In this document: one piece after another, positions 34,449-43,270 of the stretch | Layout: the number at the start of each line of letters is the position of its first letter | Position numbering within the stretch: position 1 is the stretch's first letter | NCBI RefSeq assembly: GCF_001517085.1 | Contig: NZ_LRAC01000171.1 | Coordinates: 1 to 64,000, forward strand | From: Paenibacillus sp. DMB5 | GTDB lineage: Bacteria > Bacillota > Bacilli > Paenibacillales > Paenibacillaceae | Length of the DNA stretch: 64,000 nt | Direction: 5' to 3' | Program-made: the position numbers and the translations under genes | The notes under the pieces: model-generated | The model's input: only the letters and a program-made list of their open reading frames with translations | Database searches by the model: none | What the model was told of the DNA's origin: nothing

Positions 34449-36887
34449 ATGAGGGACGTGAACCAGGGACAAACATGGAAGTTAAAATACAAGCAGCCGG
34501 CAGCCGTCTGGGAAGAAGCATTGCCGCTTGGGAACGGTCATATGGGTGCGATGGTATTCGGCGGTACGGCAAAAGAGCGTTTCCAGCTGAATGAGGATAC
34601 GTTATGGTCGGGATTCCCGCGCGATACGAACAATTACGAGGCACTCCGTTACCTGAAGAAGGCGCGCGGGCTGATTGCGGAAGGAAGCTATGCGGAAGCA
34701 GAGAAACTCATTAATAGCCGGATGCTCGGCGTGAACTGCCAGGCTTATATGCCGCTTGGCGATCTGATCCTGAAACAGCCGGGGACGGAGAACTGCACGG
34801 AATACAGCCGGGAGCTGGATCTGGATAGCGGAATTGCTGCAGTATCCTTCCGTACGGCTGCGGGCTTGTTCAACCGTGAGGCATGGATCAGTGCACCTGA
34901 CGGTGTGATGGTTATTCGGGCTTCGAGTGAGGCACGCGGCGGATTGAATCTGGAGCTGAGTCTATCGAGTCCGCTGCGTCATACAGTGAAGCAGACGGGA
35001 GCAGCAACGCTTATCCTGGAAGGCCGCTGTCCGACGCATATTGCCGACAATTATCACCAGGATCATCCGTATGCAATCCAATATGAGGACGGGCTGGGCA
35101 TCGCCTTCGAGCTGCATCTGAAGGTTATTGCCACAGGCGGCCGGGTTGAAGCGGCAGACGGGCGCGTGGTTGTCTCCGGTGCGGATCAGGTGCAGCTGGT
35201 GCTTGCTGCCGCTACGGATTATGAGCAGGTGAAGAGCAGGGCGGCACATTTGAGCGGCGGCCGTGCGGCTGCCGGCTGGCTGCAGGCTCAGAGCACAGGT
35301 GCGCAGGTGGAGAGCAGCGGCGGTACAGGGCTGCTTAGCCCGGGGGAGAGCTGCGAACGGCGGCTGGCGGCTGCCTGCGGGACGGCGTACGAGGTGCTCA
35401 AGCAGCGGCATACCGATGATCATCAGTCGCTGTTCCGCCGGATGGAGCTTGACCTCGGCTGGAGCGAAGTTGCTGAGCTGCCGACGGATGAGCGGCTGGA
35501 TGCGTACAAGAACGGCGGGGAAGACCCGGCACTGGAGGCGCTGCTCTTCCAGTACGGGCGTTATCTGCTGATCGGCAGCTCGCGTCCCGGTTCACAGGCC
35601 GCCAATCTGCAGGGGGTCTGGAATGAGCATGTTACCCCGCCGTGGAACAGCAACTATACCACGAATATCAATACGCAGATGAATTACTGGCTGGCTGAGG
35701 CGGGCAATCTGAGCGAGCTGCACGGGCCGCTGATTGACCTGATCGGCGAGCTGAGCGAAACCGGGGCCAGAACGGCTGCCGTCCATTATGGGGCGCGCGG
35801 CTGGACAGCCCACCACAATGTGGACCTGTGGCGGAGCTCTGTTCCGTCCGGCGGCGATGCCAGCTGGGCGTTCTGGCCGATGGGCGGCGTGTGGCTGAGC
35901 CGCCATCTCTGGGAGCATTACGCGTATAACCCTGATCCTGCCTTCCTGCAGGAGACGGCCTATCCGCTGATGAAGGGGGCGGCGCTCTTCGCGCTGGACT
36001 GGCTGGTCGAAGGGCCGGAGGGCCTGCTCGTAACCAGTCCGTCTACCTCGCCGGAGAACCGCTTTGTTACCGCTGACGGGGAGCCCTGCAGCGTATCCAT
36101 GGGGTCGGCGATGGATATGAGCCTGATCCGGGAGCTGTTCGGGCACTGCCTCGAGGCGGCGCGGATTCTGGACACGGATGCGGCATTCCGGCAGCAGCTG
36201 GAGCAGACGCTGCCGCGGCTGGCTCCGCTTGTAATAGGCGCGGAGGGACGCGTGCAGGAGTGGTTTGAAGATTTCGCTGAAGCAGAGCCGGGGCACCGCC
36301 ATGTCTCCCATCTGTACGGGTTATACCCGGGAGAGCAGATTAATGAGCGGGATACCCCGGAGCTGGTTGAAGCAAGCCGGCGGACCCTCGAGAAGCGGAT
36401 TGCCTCGGGCGGCGGACACACCGGCTGGAGCTGTGCGTGGCTGATTAACCTGTACGCCCGGCTGCGGGACGGGGAGACGGCTCACCGCTTTGTGCGGACA
36501 CTGCTGTCGCGCTCGGCTTACCCTAATCTGTTCGACGCCCATCCCCCGTTCCAGATTGACGGTAACTTCGGTGCGGCCGCCGGGATTGCCGAGATGCTGC
36601 TGCAGAGCCATCTGGGAGAGCTCCGTCTGCTGCCAGCCCTGCCTGAGGCCTGGAAGAGCGGCCGGGTCAGCGGAATCAGGGCACGCGGCGGCTATGAGCT
36701 GGAGCTGGAATGGAAGGACCATCTGCTGGTATCCGCACGCATCTGCGCTTCCCGTGACGGGGAATGCCGGATCGTATATTCGCGCGGGCTGAAGATTCAG
36801 CTGCCTGACGGCAGCATTGCCGGCGCGGATGAGCCGCTTCAGGTTAAAGCCGGTGAAAATTACCTTGTGACTGCCGGCGAAGTTTAA
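34449..36887 (+). CDS. Glycoside hydrolase family 95 (alpha-L-fucosidase/alpha-L-galactosidase type)
   Basis: 812 residues; a GTG at 34458 has better spacing from GGGAGAGG and may be the true start. GH95 landmarks are present: N-terminal WEEALPLGNGHMGAMVFGG, NEDTLWSGFPRD, the double-Asn motif TTNINTQMNYW, the Glu motif SPSTSPENRF and the Asp motif FQIDGNFGAAAGIAEMLL. These correspond to the Asn/Asn/Glu/Asp catalytic set described for the GH95 enzyme AfcA. No signal peptide, so it acts inside the cell on imported oligosaccharides. It removes alpha-1,2-linked fucose or galactose, as found on xyloglucan side chains. Its place after the importer suggests joint action. Confidence 0.93.
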   Translation: MRDVNQGQTWKLKYKQPAAVWEEALPLGNGHMGAMVFGGTAKERFQLNEDTLWSGFPRDTNNYEALRYLKKARGLIAEGSYAEAEKLINSRMLGVNCQAYMPLGDLILKQPGTENCTEYSRELDLDSGIAAVSFRTAAGLFNREAWISAPDGVMVIRASSEARGGLNLELSLSSPLRHTVKQTGAATLILEGRCPTHIADNYHQDHPYAIQYEDGLGIAFELHLKVIATGGRVEAADGRVVVSGADQVQLVLAAATDYEQVKSRAAHLSGGRAAAGWLQAQSTGAQVESSGGTGLLSPGESCERRLAAACGTAYEVLKQRHTDDHQSLFRRMELDLGWSEVAELPTDERLDAYKNGGEDPALEALLFQYGRYLLIGSSRPGSQAANLQGVWNEHVTPPWNSNYTTNINTQMNYWLAEAGNLSELHGPLIDLIGELSETGARTAAVHYGARGWTAHHNVDLWRSSVPSGGDASWAFWPMGGVWLSRHLWEHYAYNPDPAFLQETAYPLMKGAALFALDWLVEGPEGLLVTSPSTSPENRFVTADGEPCSVSMGSAMDMSLIRELFGHCLEAARILDTDAAFRQQLEQTLPRLAPLVIGAEGRVQEWFEDFAEAEPGHRHVSHLYGLYPGEQINERDTPELVEASRRTLEKRIASGGGHTGWSCAWLINLYARLRDGETAHRFVRTLLSRSAYPNLFDAHPPFQIDGNFGAAAGIAEMLLQSHLGELRLLPALPEAWKSGRVSGIRARGGYELELEWKDHLLVSARICASRDGECRIVYSRGLKIQLPDGSIAGADEPLQVKAGENYLVTAGEV

Positions 36888-36917
36888 CGGGAATTATTTC
36901 TGAAAATAGCTGTTACG

Positions 36918-36968
36918 AAAAAAACTGCTTCCTATGCAGCATTGATGCTGCGCGGGAGCAGTTTTTTT
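36918..36968. terminator. Bidirectional terminator
   Basis: AAAAAAACTGCT...AGCAGTTTTTTT with an inner TGCAGCA/TGCTGCG stem, between the convergent GH95 and SRPBCC genes. Confidence 0.92.
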
Positions 36969-37002
36969 GCAGGAAAGGACAAAACTGAATCTGCACCGGT
37001 GG

Positions 37003-37482
37003 TTACTCAACATACTCAGCAAGATTCTCCAGACTGGACCGCAAACCCTCATCGTGGTCTTCCTTGCGAATTCCTTCCGGTACGTTCTCGCAAACGATGG
37101 TGACTAAAGTGCCTTCAGGCGCGGCGGCTAAATTCCAGGTCATAATCATTTCTCCGGCAAAAGCCGGATCGTCAGATTGGAACTCGGCCAGCTGTACCAG
37201 ACGCTCGTCCGGAATACATTCAAGGAACCTGCCCTGGACAACATCGGTATCCTCCGAGCTTTTGCCGTGTGTCGCAGAGTCCGGTTCGAGATAGGTTAAG
37301 GACATCCGGTAAGCTCCGCCGGCCCGGGCATCGAACTCAAAGATATGGGCCTTCATCCCCTTGGGCGGCAGCCACACAACCTGTGCTTCCGGGTCTATGA
37401 GTGCCTTGTAAATATGCTGCGGTAAGGCATTTATGACTCGCGAGGCTGAGTCGGTTCTTTTTTTGCCGGGTGAATGTGTCAC
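37003..37482 (-). CDS. SRPBCC/AHSA1-type (START-like) protein
   Basis: 159 residues from GTG 37482. AAGGAGG lies nine bases before this GTG and would otherwise fall inside the N-terminus of the longer ORF beginning at 37506. The helix-grip fold is indicated by RVINALPQHIYKALIDPEAQ, VVWLPPKGMKAHIFEFDARAGG and the C-terminal helix EGLRSSLENLAEYV. These proteins bind hydrophobic ligands or, in AHA1, Hsp90; bacterial members are mostly uncharacterised. No neighbour suggests a ligand. Confidence 0.88.
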   Translation of the reverse strand: MTHSPGKKRTDSASRVINALPQHIYKALIDPEAQVVWLPPKGMKAHIFEFDARAGGAYRMSLTYLEPDSATHGKSSEDTDVVQGRFLECIPDERLVQLAEFQSDDPAFAGEMIMTWNLAAAPEGTLVTIVCENVPEGIRKEDHDEGLRSSLENLAEYVE

Positions 37483-37802
37483 AGCATTATACCTCCTTGT
37501 GTCCATTTCCTTTCATGTTTATTATAGCAGTGTCCAAATTCATCCTGCAGCAGGGCACGATTCCATCGCAAAGCCTTATTTCCCTGACATTTCAGGCCGA
37601 TAATAATAGTATATATTTTTAATTTGAGATAATATGGAAATGATACTGCAGAGTATAGCTTAGTGGGTCAAAGGAATTGAGTTCACTAAGATTCCGGTTG
37701 TACGAAAGATATTTCCGGCATCTACTATAGAGTAGAAGTACAAACTATACCTTACAGTTAAACCACAGCTATTTGAAGGTTGCGGGAGGCAAGGGGGAAA
37801 AC
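37483..37802. other. Divergent intergenic region
   Basis: About 320 AT-rich bases between divergent genes, so promoters for both must lie here. I see no convincing -35/-10 pair or riboswitch. A CGCAAAGCC string near 37570 recalls the c-di-GMP-I riboswitch core, but the rest of that motif is missing. Confidence 0.4.
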
Positions 37803-38942
37803 ATGCGAAAGAAACATATGTCGCTCATGAAGGCGTTACTCGGGGGGATGCTGCTGTCTGCTGCTTTACCGCCGGCGGCTTACTATGGATGGGGACAGGT
37901 CCATGCGGCTGCTGCATCCGCTTCGCTGCAATCGGTAAGCGAGATGACGCAGAAGCTGACCGGGGCAATGGGCAACCGCCGGGAGACGATCACCTTTAAG
38001 TATACGGAGAAGACAAACAAGCTGAAGGCACGGGTGCAGAGTGCAATTGACCAGGCGATGGCCAGTGATATTTATTTGTATTACATCGTTGACAGCTATG
38101 CTTTTTCATATAAACAAAACGGCCAGTCTGCTAATGTGACAGTGCAGGTGAAATACCGGGAGACGCTGCAGCAGACCGCCTATGTAAACAAACAGGTAAA
38201 AGCAGTTCTCCAGAAGATTATCACGCCGGGCATGAACAACCACCAGAAGATCAAGGCCATTCATGACTGGGTGGTGCTGAACCTGAAATATGATAACACC
38301 TATACTAAATACACCGCTTATGAAGGGCTGACGACCGGCAGCGCCGTATGCCAGGGCTATTCCCTGCTAACCTATAAGCTGCTGCTGGGCGCAGGAATTC
38401 CGAATAAAATTGTTGAAGGCACTGCCAAGCCGGCGGGAGGGGCAAGACAATCGCATGCCTGGAATCTGGTTCAGCTGAACGGGCTCTGGTATCACCTGGA
38501 TACGACCTGGGATGATCCTGTGCCGAATGTTGCCGGTGAAGTCAGTACGGCCTATTACATGAGAACGGATTCCCAGATGCGGCGTGATCACAGCTGGACC
38601 AAATCTTACCCTGCGGCATCCGTCAGCTATGCCCAGACATTGTCCGATCTGGTCAGCCGCGGCGGAACGGGTGTATCCGTGTATGAAAAGCTGCAGGAGC
38701 AGCTGGATTACAGGCTGTATGAGGAAAAAGAGGTTGTGAGTTCTGCTGCAGAGCTGAAGGAGCTGGCGAAATCCGCCATCGCTTCCGGCAAGCAGTCGTT
38801 GCTGTTCCGTTACCGGGGAAGCGAGAAGCTGCTCAAAAGTGATCTGCAGACATTGTATACGCTTGGGCTGGACCAGCTTGCGTACACCAGCTCTGCTTTT
38901 GAGAATACCGGTGATCTCAAGGTCTATGTTACCTGGAAATAA
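37803..38942 (+). CDS. Secreted transglutaminase-like cysteine protease-fold protein
   Basis: 379 residues from ATG 37803, after GGGGGAAAAC. A signal peptide (basic MRKKHMSLMK, hydrophobic stretch, cleavage near VHA-AAA) marks export. The transglutaminase-like core has the triad Cys183 (GSAVCQGYS), His218 (SHAWNLVQ) and Asp233 (YHLDTTWDDP). The C-terminal ~100 residues are a separate region of unknown fold. Such proteins cross-link or cleave peptides at the cell surface; target unknown. It is transcribed alone, with two hairpins after it. Confidence 0.92.
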   Translation: MRKKHMSLMKALLGGMLLSAALPPAAYYGWGQVHAAAASASLQSVSEMTQKLTGAMGNRRETITFKYTEKTNKLKARVQSAIDQAMASDIYLYYIVDSYAFSYKQNGQSANVTVQVKYRETLQQTAYVNKQVKAVLQKIITPGMNNHQKIKAIHDWVVLNLKYDNTYTKYTAYEGLTTGSAVCQGYSLLTYKLLLGAGIPNKIVEGTAKPAGGARQSHAWNLVQLNGLWYHLDTTWDDPVPNVAGEVSTAYYMRTDSQMRRDHSWTKSYPAASVSYAQTLSDLVSRGGTGVSVYEKLQEQLDYRLYEEKEVVSSAAELKELAKSAIASGKQSLLFRYRGSEKLLKSDLQTLYTLGLDQLAYTSSAFENTGDLKVYVTWK

Positions 38943-38991
38943 CAGCGGATGGGCACCTACCGTGCGGTTGCTGTCCTGATACGAAAACAAA

Positions 38992-39050
38992 TTCCCGTAC
39001 CGGATTTAAACGGTACGGGAATACAAGTGCAGTTGATTTCGCAACTGCAC
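38992..39050. terminator. Two hairpins between convergent genes
   Basis: TTCCCGTACCG/CGGTACGGGAA (38992-39021) and GTGCAGTTG/CAACTGCAC (39027-39050), both perfect, between the transglutaminase-like gene (+) and lipM (-). Confidence 0.75.
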
Positions 39051-39065
39051 GCAGATGATTGCCCT

Positions 39066-39941
39066 TTACTTCTTCAGATTCCAGCTGTCGGCACCATACT
39101 TCTCCTCAGCAAGCCGGTTGGCCAGTTCAATCTCGAAGTCAGTCAATGTCCCGTGGATCAGCTCCGTACCCAAATTTTCTGCGAAACCTTGATGAAAGGC
39201 TTCCTCCAAATCACGAATTGTCACCGGAGAGTCCCCTTTCCGCCGCAGGCACGAATTAATATCAACCGCTTTGCGCTCGAAAATCTTCTTCAACCGCTGT
39301 TTGTCCTCAGGATCGGTGAAGTTCAAGACATTGAACAGAAGATCCGAGTCCAGTTCGAGAAGAATGGAGCCGTGCTGCAGAATGACTCCCTTGGAACGCA
39401 TTTGAGCGCTTCCCGCGATTTTTCTGCCTTCGACTACAAGTTCGTACTTGGATGGCGCATCGAAGCAAGCCGCCGACATTGGCTTGTTTCCACGTCGGGA
39501 ATCCTCTGCTTGCCAATCTGCCAAGGTTTGTGTCCCGGAAGATTTCAAGCCCGTCATATGTGCATCCAGACCCAGCTTCCGGAAACCGAGCAGCAATCCC
39601 ATGCTTAGCACGCGGTATGCCTCCACTACACTTGCCGGAATACCGGGATAATTCTCCGATACGATGATGCTGTAGGTGAGCTCTTGATCATGAAGCACGG
39701 CCCGGCCGCCGGTCGACCGCCGCACAAACCCTAGGCCGTACTCTCGAAGCGCAGTGAAGTCCACTTCCTTGGCCGCATGCTGGAAGCAGCCGATGGACAA
39801 TGTCGCTGGATTCCATCCATAGAAGCGCACCGTTGGCGGCACAAGACCCCGCTCGTGTGCGGTGAGCATCGCTTCGTCGATCGCCATGTTTTCCGCAGGC
39901 GTCCGGTTTCCTGTATGTACAAACCTCCACATCGTCATCAT
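39066..39941 (-). CDS. lipM: Octanoyl-[acyl carrier protein]:protein N-octanoyltransferase
   Basis: 291 residues of the biotin/lipoate ligase fold. FVRRSTGGRAVLHDQELTYS is the conserved lipoyl-binding block, Cys159 in SAACFDAPSKYEL is the acyl-thioester nucleophile of LipM, and KIAGSAQMRSKGVILQHGS follows. LipM moves octanoate from acyl carrier protein to the GcvH lipoyl domain, the step before LipA inserts sulfur. lipA lies just upstream on the same strand, so the two steps of lipoate assembly are adjacent. The start overlaps the stop of a small ORF (ATGA). Confidence 0.93.
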   Translation of the reverse strand: MMTMWRFVHTGNRTPAENMAIDEAMLTAHERGLVPPTVRFYGWNPATLSIGCFQHAAKEVDFTALREYGLGFVRRSTGGRAVLHDQELTYSIIVSENYPGIPASVVEAYRVLSMGLLLGFRKLGLDAHMTGLKSSGTQTLADWQAEDSRRGNKPMSAACFDAPSKYELVVEGRKIAGSAQMRSKGVILQHGSILLELDSDLLFNVLNFTDPEDKQRLKKIFERKAVDINSCLRRKGDSPVTIRDLEEAFHQGFAENLGTELIHGTLTDFEIELANRLAEEKYGADSWNLKK

Positions 39942-40045
39942 ATCCCCGCTTCCAGCTTGCCGGCACCGATTTTCGCATCATAATAAAGTGAAGTACCGTC
40001 GAGTTTAACTTTGTCTATATCCGCCTTATGCTTGTCTAACCGCAT
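39938..40045 (-). CDS. Candidate 35-residue ORF between lipA and lipM, overlapping the lipM start
   Basis: ATG at 40045 has AAGGGAG nine bases upstream and the frame ends in TGA at 39940-39938, overlapping the lipM ATG as ATGA. The product begins MRLDKHKADIDKVKL and is charged, soluble and without a recognised domain. The ribosome site plus the stop/start overlap make translation and coupling to lipM likely. It may serve as a coupling peptide rather than a functional protein. Confidence 0.5.
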   Translation of the reverse strand: MRLDKHKADIDKVKLDGTSLYYDAKIGAGKLEAGI

Positions 40046-40109
40046 CGCCGGGTACTCCCTTCGTCAGAACTTAAATAACGCCAGCTATCTCTATGACCGG
40101 AACCCCTGC

Positions 40110-41015
40110 TCAGTTCTCACTCACAGCGGCTTCCGTACCCGCAGCAGCCGATTTCGCGCTCTCCGTTTGCTCCCGGGCATGATAGGAGCTGCGGACAAGC
40201 GGACCCGCCTCGACATGTGCAAAGCCGAGGGCCAGTCCCTCGCGCTTCAGCTCAGCGAATTCTGACGGTTCATAATAGCGGTCGACCCCAATATGCTTGA
40301 ATGTAGGCTGCAAGTACTGACCGATCGTCAGAATGTCACAGCCTGCAGCTCTCAAATCCTTCATCGCTTCGATGATCTCTTCCTTCGTCTCACCCAGCCC
40401 GACCATCATGCCGGATTTCGTCGTCTGCTCCGGACGCAGCTCTTTCGCAAGGCGCAGCACAGAAAGAGATCGCTGGTATTTCGCCTTCGCCCGCACTTTG
40501 TCCGACAGCCGGCTTACAGTTTCTAAATTATGGTTCAAAACATCCGGCTTCGCCGCCAGTACGAGAGCAAGCCGATTCACTTCCCCGCCTAAATCCGGGA
40601 TCAGTACCTCGATGTCCGTCAGTGGATTGCTCTCACGTACCGCTGTAATCGTCGCAGCGAACATCGAAGCTCCGTGATCGTTCAGATCATCCCGGGCAAC
40701 GGAAGTAATGACGACATGCTTAAGCCCCATCTCCTTGACCGACTGTGCCACATGCCGCGGCTCCTCGAGATCAAGTTCCGTCGGTAAACCCGAGGTAACG
40801 GCGCAGAACCGGCAGGCGCGTGTACAAATATTCCCCAGAATCATGAAAGTCGCTGTCCGCTGACTCCAGCATTCATAAATGTTCGGACATTTTGCCTCTT
40901 CACAGACCGTGTGAAGCTTGCGGCCGCGCATCATCGAGTTAATCTCTTTATAACCGTCCCCCGTATTCAGCGATATTTTAAGCCAATCGGGTTTACGTTC
41001 TCTTGCCTTCTGCAT
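40110..41015 (-). CDS. lipA: Lipoyl synthase
   Basis: 301 residues from ATG 41015 with GGGAGG upstream; a longer frame to 41279 runs through non-coding sequence. The auxiliary cluster ligands are Cys38, Cys43 and Cys49 (CEEAKCPNIYEC) and the radical SAM cluster is Cys64-x3-Cys68-x2-Cys71 (CTRACRFC). It inserts two sulfur atoms into octanoyl-lipoyl domains. The C-terminal RSSYHARE is the family ending, followed by an Ala/Glu-rich tail. First gene of the lipA-(small ORF)-lipM unit. Confidence 0.97.
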   Translation of the reverse strand: MQKARERKPDWLKISLNTGDGYKEINSMMRGRKLHTVCEEAKCPNIYECWSQRTATFMILGNICTRACRFCAVTSGLPTELDLEEPRHVAQSVKEMGLKHVVITSVARDDLNDHGASMFAATITAVRESNPLTDIEVLIPDLGGEVNRLALVLAAKPDVLNHNLETVSRLSDKVRAKAKYQRSLSVLRLAKELRPEQTTKSGMMVGLGETKEEIIEAMKDLRAAGCDILTIGQYLQPTFKHIGVDRYYEPSEFAELKREGLALGFAHVEAGPLVRSSYHAREQTESAKSAAAGTEAAVSEN

Positions 41016-41257
41016 TGTCAGCCTCCCATATTCAAATGTAATGAATAATTTCTGCTTGCCATGCTGTGAAATCGGACATAGGGCTGATGGAAGCCTATGC
41101 TTATTTTTACAATAGTCTACCGCCTGGCACATGAACAACGCAAGAAATATTCGTAACAATTTTAAGAAAATCATTTCACGTCTGCAGACCGGCCAGTCAT
41201 TCTGACAGAGGGAGTACAACCGGGAGCATAGAAAGGAATGTAAGCTGAACGATAAAC

Positions 41258-41303
41258 AAAAAAGGATGCTCCGCGCCATACCGGCAGCGGGAGCATCCTT
41301 TTT
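41258..41303 (-). terminator. Terminator of lysP
   Basis: GGATGCTCC...GGAGCATCC with a run of T on the minus strand (and on the plus strand), 35 bases past the lysP stop. Confidence 0.9.
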
Positions 41304-41337
41304 AATAGGGTAAATAGTTCAACAGCTGAACAATGGC

Positions 41338-42798
41338 TTAATCCGCATGAGTGCTGAGATCGCAGTCCTGGAGCGGAATAAGTCGGCTAGGTCTGAACCA
41401 GCGGTAACCGGCCCAGATCAGCAGGAACAGCGGCAGGCTGACGTAGGAGACCAGCACGCCGTACCAGTCGATGCTTCCGCCGGTGAAGGCGCCCATGTTC
41501 TGGCCGAGTACGGCAATCATGCACAGTGCGAAGGCAAAGAGCGGGCCGAACGGGAACCATCTGGCCCGGTACGGCAGCTCATCCAGCGAATGGCCCTGCT
41601 TGACGAAGGCACGGCGGAACCGGTAATGGCAGACGGCAATCCCCAGCCAGTTGATAAAGCCGCACATCCCGGAGGCATTAAGCAGCCAGTTGTAAACAGC
41701 GCCGTCGCCAAAGAAGGAGGCGAGGAAGGCCAGCATGCCCACCGCTGTAGTCACCAGGAGGGCGCCGACAGGCACGCCGCGGCGGTTCAGCCTGCCGAGC
41801 GCACGCGGTGCCATGCCGTCTTTGGCCATTGCGTAGAGCACGCGGGTGGAGGCATACATCCCGGAGTTACCGGCCGACAGGACGGAGCTCAGGATGACGG
41901 CATTCATTACGGAAGCGGCGATAGCCAGTCCGGCTTTGTTGAAGACAATCGTGAACGGGCTGACGCCGATGTCATCGATGCCGCCGCGCAGCAGGTCGGG
42001 ATTCGTATAAGGAATCACCAGGCCGATAACTAGAATGGCGAAGATGTAGAAGATCATAATCCGCCAGAATACCTGGCGGATGGCAATCGGCACATTACGG
42101 CGCGGATTCTCGCTCTCGCCGGCGGCAACGCCGACCAGCTCGGTTCCCTGGAAGGAGAAGCCGGCAGCCATAAAGACACCGACGAAGGCGAAGAAGCCGC
42201 CGTGGAACGAGCTGCCGCCCAGCTGGAAGTTGCTGAAGCCGATCCGCTCGCCGCCCATAATGCCGAAGATCATCAGCACGCCGACAATCAGGAAGACGAT
42301 AACGGTAATGATCTTGATAATAGCGAACCAGTATTCCGACTCCCCGTATCCGCGGGAGGAGAGGAAGTTAAGGCCGAACATCACCAGCAGGAACACCAGG
42401 CTCCAGAGGGCCGAGGAGCTCTCAGGGAACCAATACTTGATAATGACCGTTGCGGCGGCCAGCTCGGCTGCTATGGTTACCGCCCAGTTGTACCAGAAAT
42501 TCCAGCCGATAGCGAAGCCGAAGGCCGGGCTGACAAACCGGGTGCCGTAAGTGCTGAAGGAACCGGAGTCCGGCAGGTAGGTGGCCAGCTCACCGAGGCT
42601 GGTCATCAGGAAGTACACCATGAGCCCAACTGCAGCATAGGCGAGAAGGGCTCCGCCCGGACCGGAGTTGGCAATGGCGCCGCCGCTGGCCAGGAACAGC
42701 CCGGTTCCGATCGAGCCCCCGAGGGCAATCATCGTCAGATGTCTGGCTTTAAAGGTTTTGCGCAGTGCCGGCTGCTGGTTGTCTTGTGTTGCTTGCAT
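41338..42798 (-). CDS. lysP: Amino acid permease, lysine-specific (LysP-like)
   Basis: 486 residues, about 12 membrane helices, AAT/APC family. The N-terminal RHLTMIALGGSIGTGLFLASG is the substrate-binding first helix, and TELVGVAAGESENPRRNVP is a conserved loop. Family sequence alone would leave the substrate open, but the lysine riboswitch directly upstream makes lysine uptake by proton symport very likely. AAGGAG precedes the ATG. Monocistronic with its own terminator. Confidence 0.9.
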   Translation of the reverse strand: MQATQDNQQPALRKTFKARHLTMIALGGSIGTGLFLASGGAIANSGPGGALLAYAAVGLMVYFLMTSLGELATYLPDSGSFSTYGTRFVSPAFGFAIGWNFWYNWAVTIAAELAAATVIIKYWFPESSSALWSLVFLLVMFGLNFLSSRGYGESEYWFAIIKIITVIVFLIVGVLMIFGIMGGERIGFSNFQLGGSSFHGGFFAFVGVFMAAGFSFQGTELVGVAAGESENPRRNVPIAIRQVFWRIMIFYIFAILVIGLVIPYTNPDLLRGGIDDIGVSPFTIVFNKAGLAIAASVMNAVILSSVLSAGNSGMYASTRVLYAMAKDGMAPRALGRLNRRGVPVGALLVTTAVGMLAFLASFFGDGAVYNWLLNASGMCGFINWLGIAVCHYRFRRAFVKQGHSLDELPYRARWFPFGPLFAFALCMIAVLGQNMGAFTGGSIDWYGVLVSYVSLPLFLLIWAGYRWFRPSRLIPLQDCDLSTHAD

Positions 42799-42858
42799 AA
42801 AATGGACACTCCTTCTGAAAGTTCGTGTTTCTGTTCATGAAGGGGAGTGGTATACGAA

Positions 42859-42882
42859 GCCGCCCTCATGTATGAGGGCGGC
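42859..42882 (-). other. Extra hairpin between riboswitch terminator and lysP
   Basis: GCCGCCCTCAT pairs with ATGAGGGCGGC. It lies between the riboswitch terminator and the lysP ribosome site, with no T-run; possible RNA stabiliser. Confidence 0.4.
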
Positions 42883-42897
42883 AAATCCTGTAGGCGC

Positions 42898-43172
42898 AAA
42901 AAAACCGCAGACGGATCTGCGGTTTCCTGAAAATACGGCTCCGCATCATACTCCCTGTTTAAGATAGCGCAACACAGTGCAGAATCCTGCAGGCAATAGC
43001 GGCCTGCAGTACACAGTGACAGTTCCGTGCCTGTTCGGCAACGGCCCCAGTCTGCGCGGCATTAGGAGCGGCGGCGCAGACTTCGGCGGATATTCCTTTC
43101 GGCGGCTTCATTGACGGCTCTTAACGTCTCAACGCGCGTACTTATAATATTCGCGACCTCTACCTCATCTTA
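42898..43172 (-). promoter_or_regulatory. Lysine riboswitch (L box) with terminator, upstream of lysP
   Basis: Read on the minus strand, the aptamer (about 43172 to 43008) shows the conserved L-box strings in order: GATGAGGTAGAGGTCGCGAA, AAGTA, GCCGAAAGG, CCGAAGTCTGC, CAGACTGGGGC and AACTGTCACTG. A terminator, AAACCGCAGA-TCCG-TCTGCGGTTTTTTT (42898-42925), follows before the lysP ribosome site. Bound lysine favours the terminator, so the permease is made when lysine is scarce. The match in order and spacing is strong. Confidence 0.93.
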
Positions 43173-43270
43173 GGTATGATGAGGCTATCTTTATACAATA
43201 TGAACACAACAGGAATTAGTATAATGCAATTCATGAGGGTCATGCAATAACAAAATACGGCAGGTGCGTG

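Noticed and set aside
37540..37620. c-di-GMP-I riboswitch, because of CGCAAAGCC
   Set aside because: The GG-AAA upstream element, the tetraloop stem and the second helix are missing.
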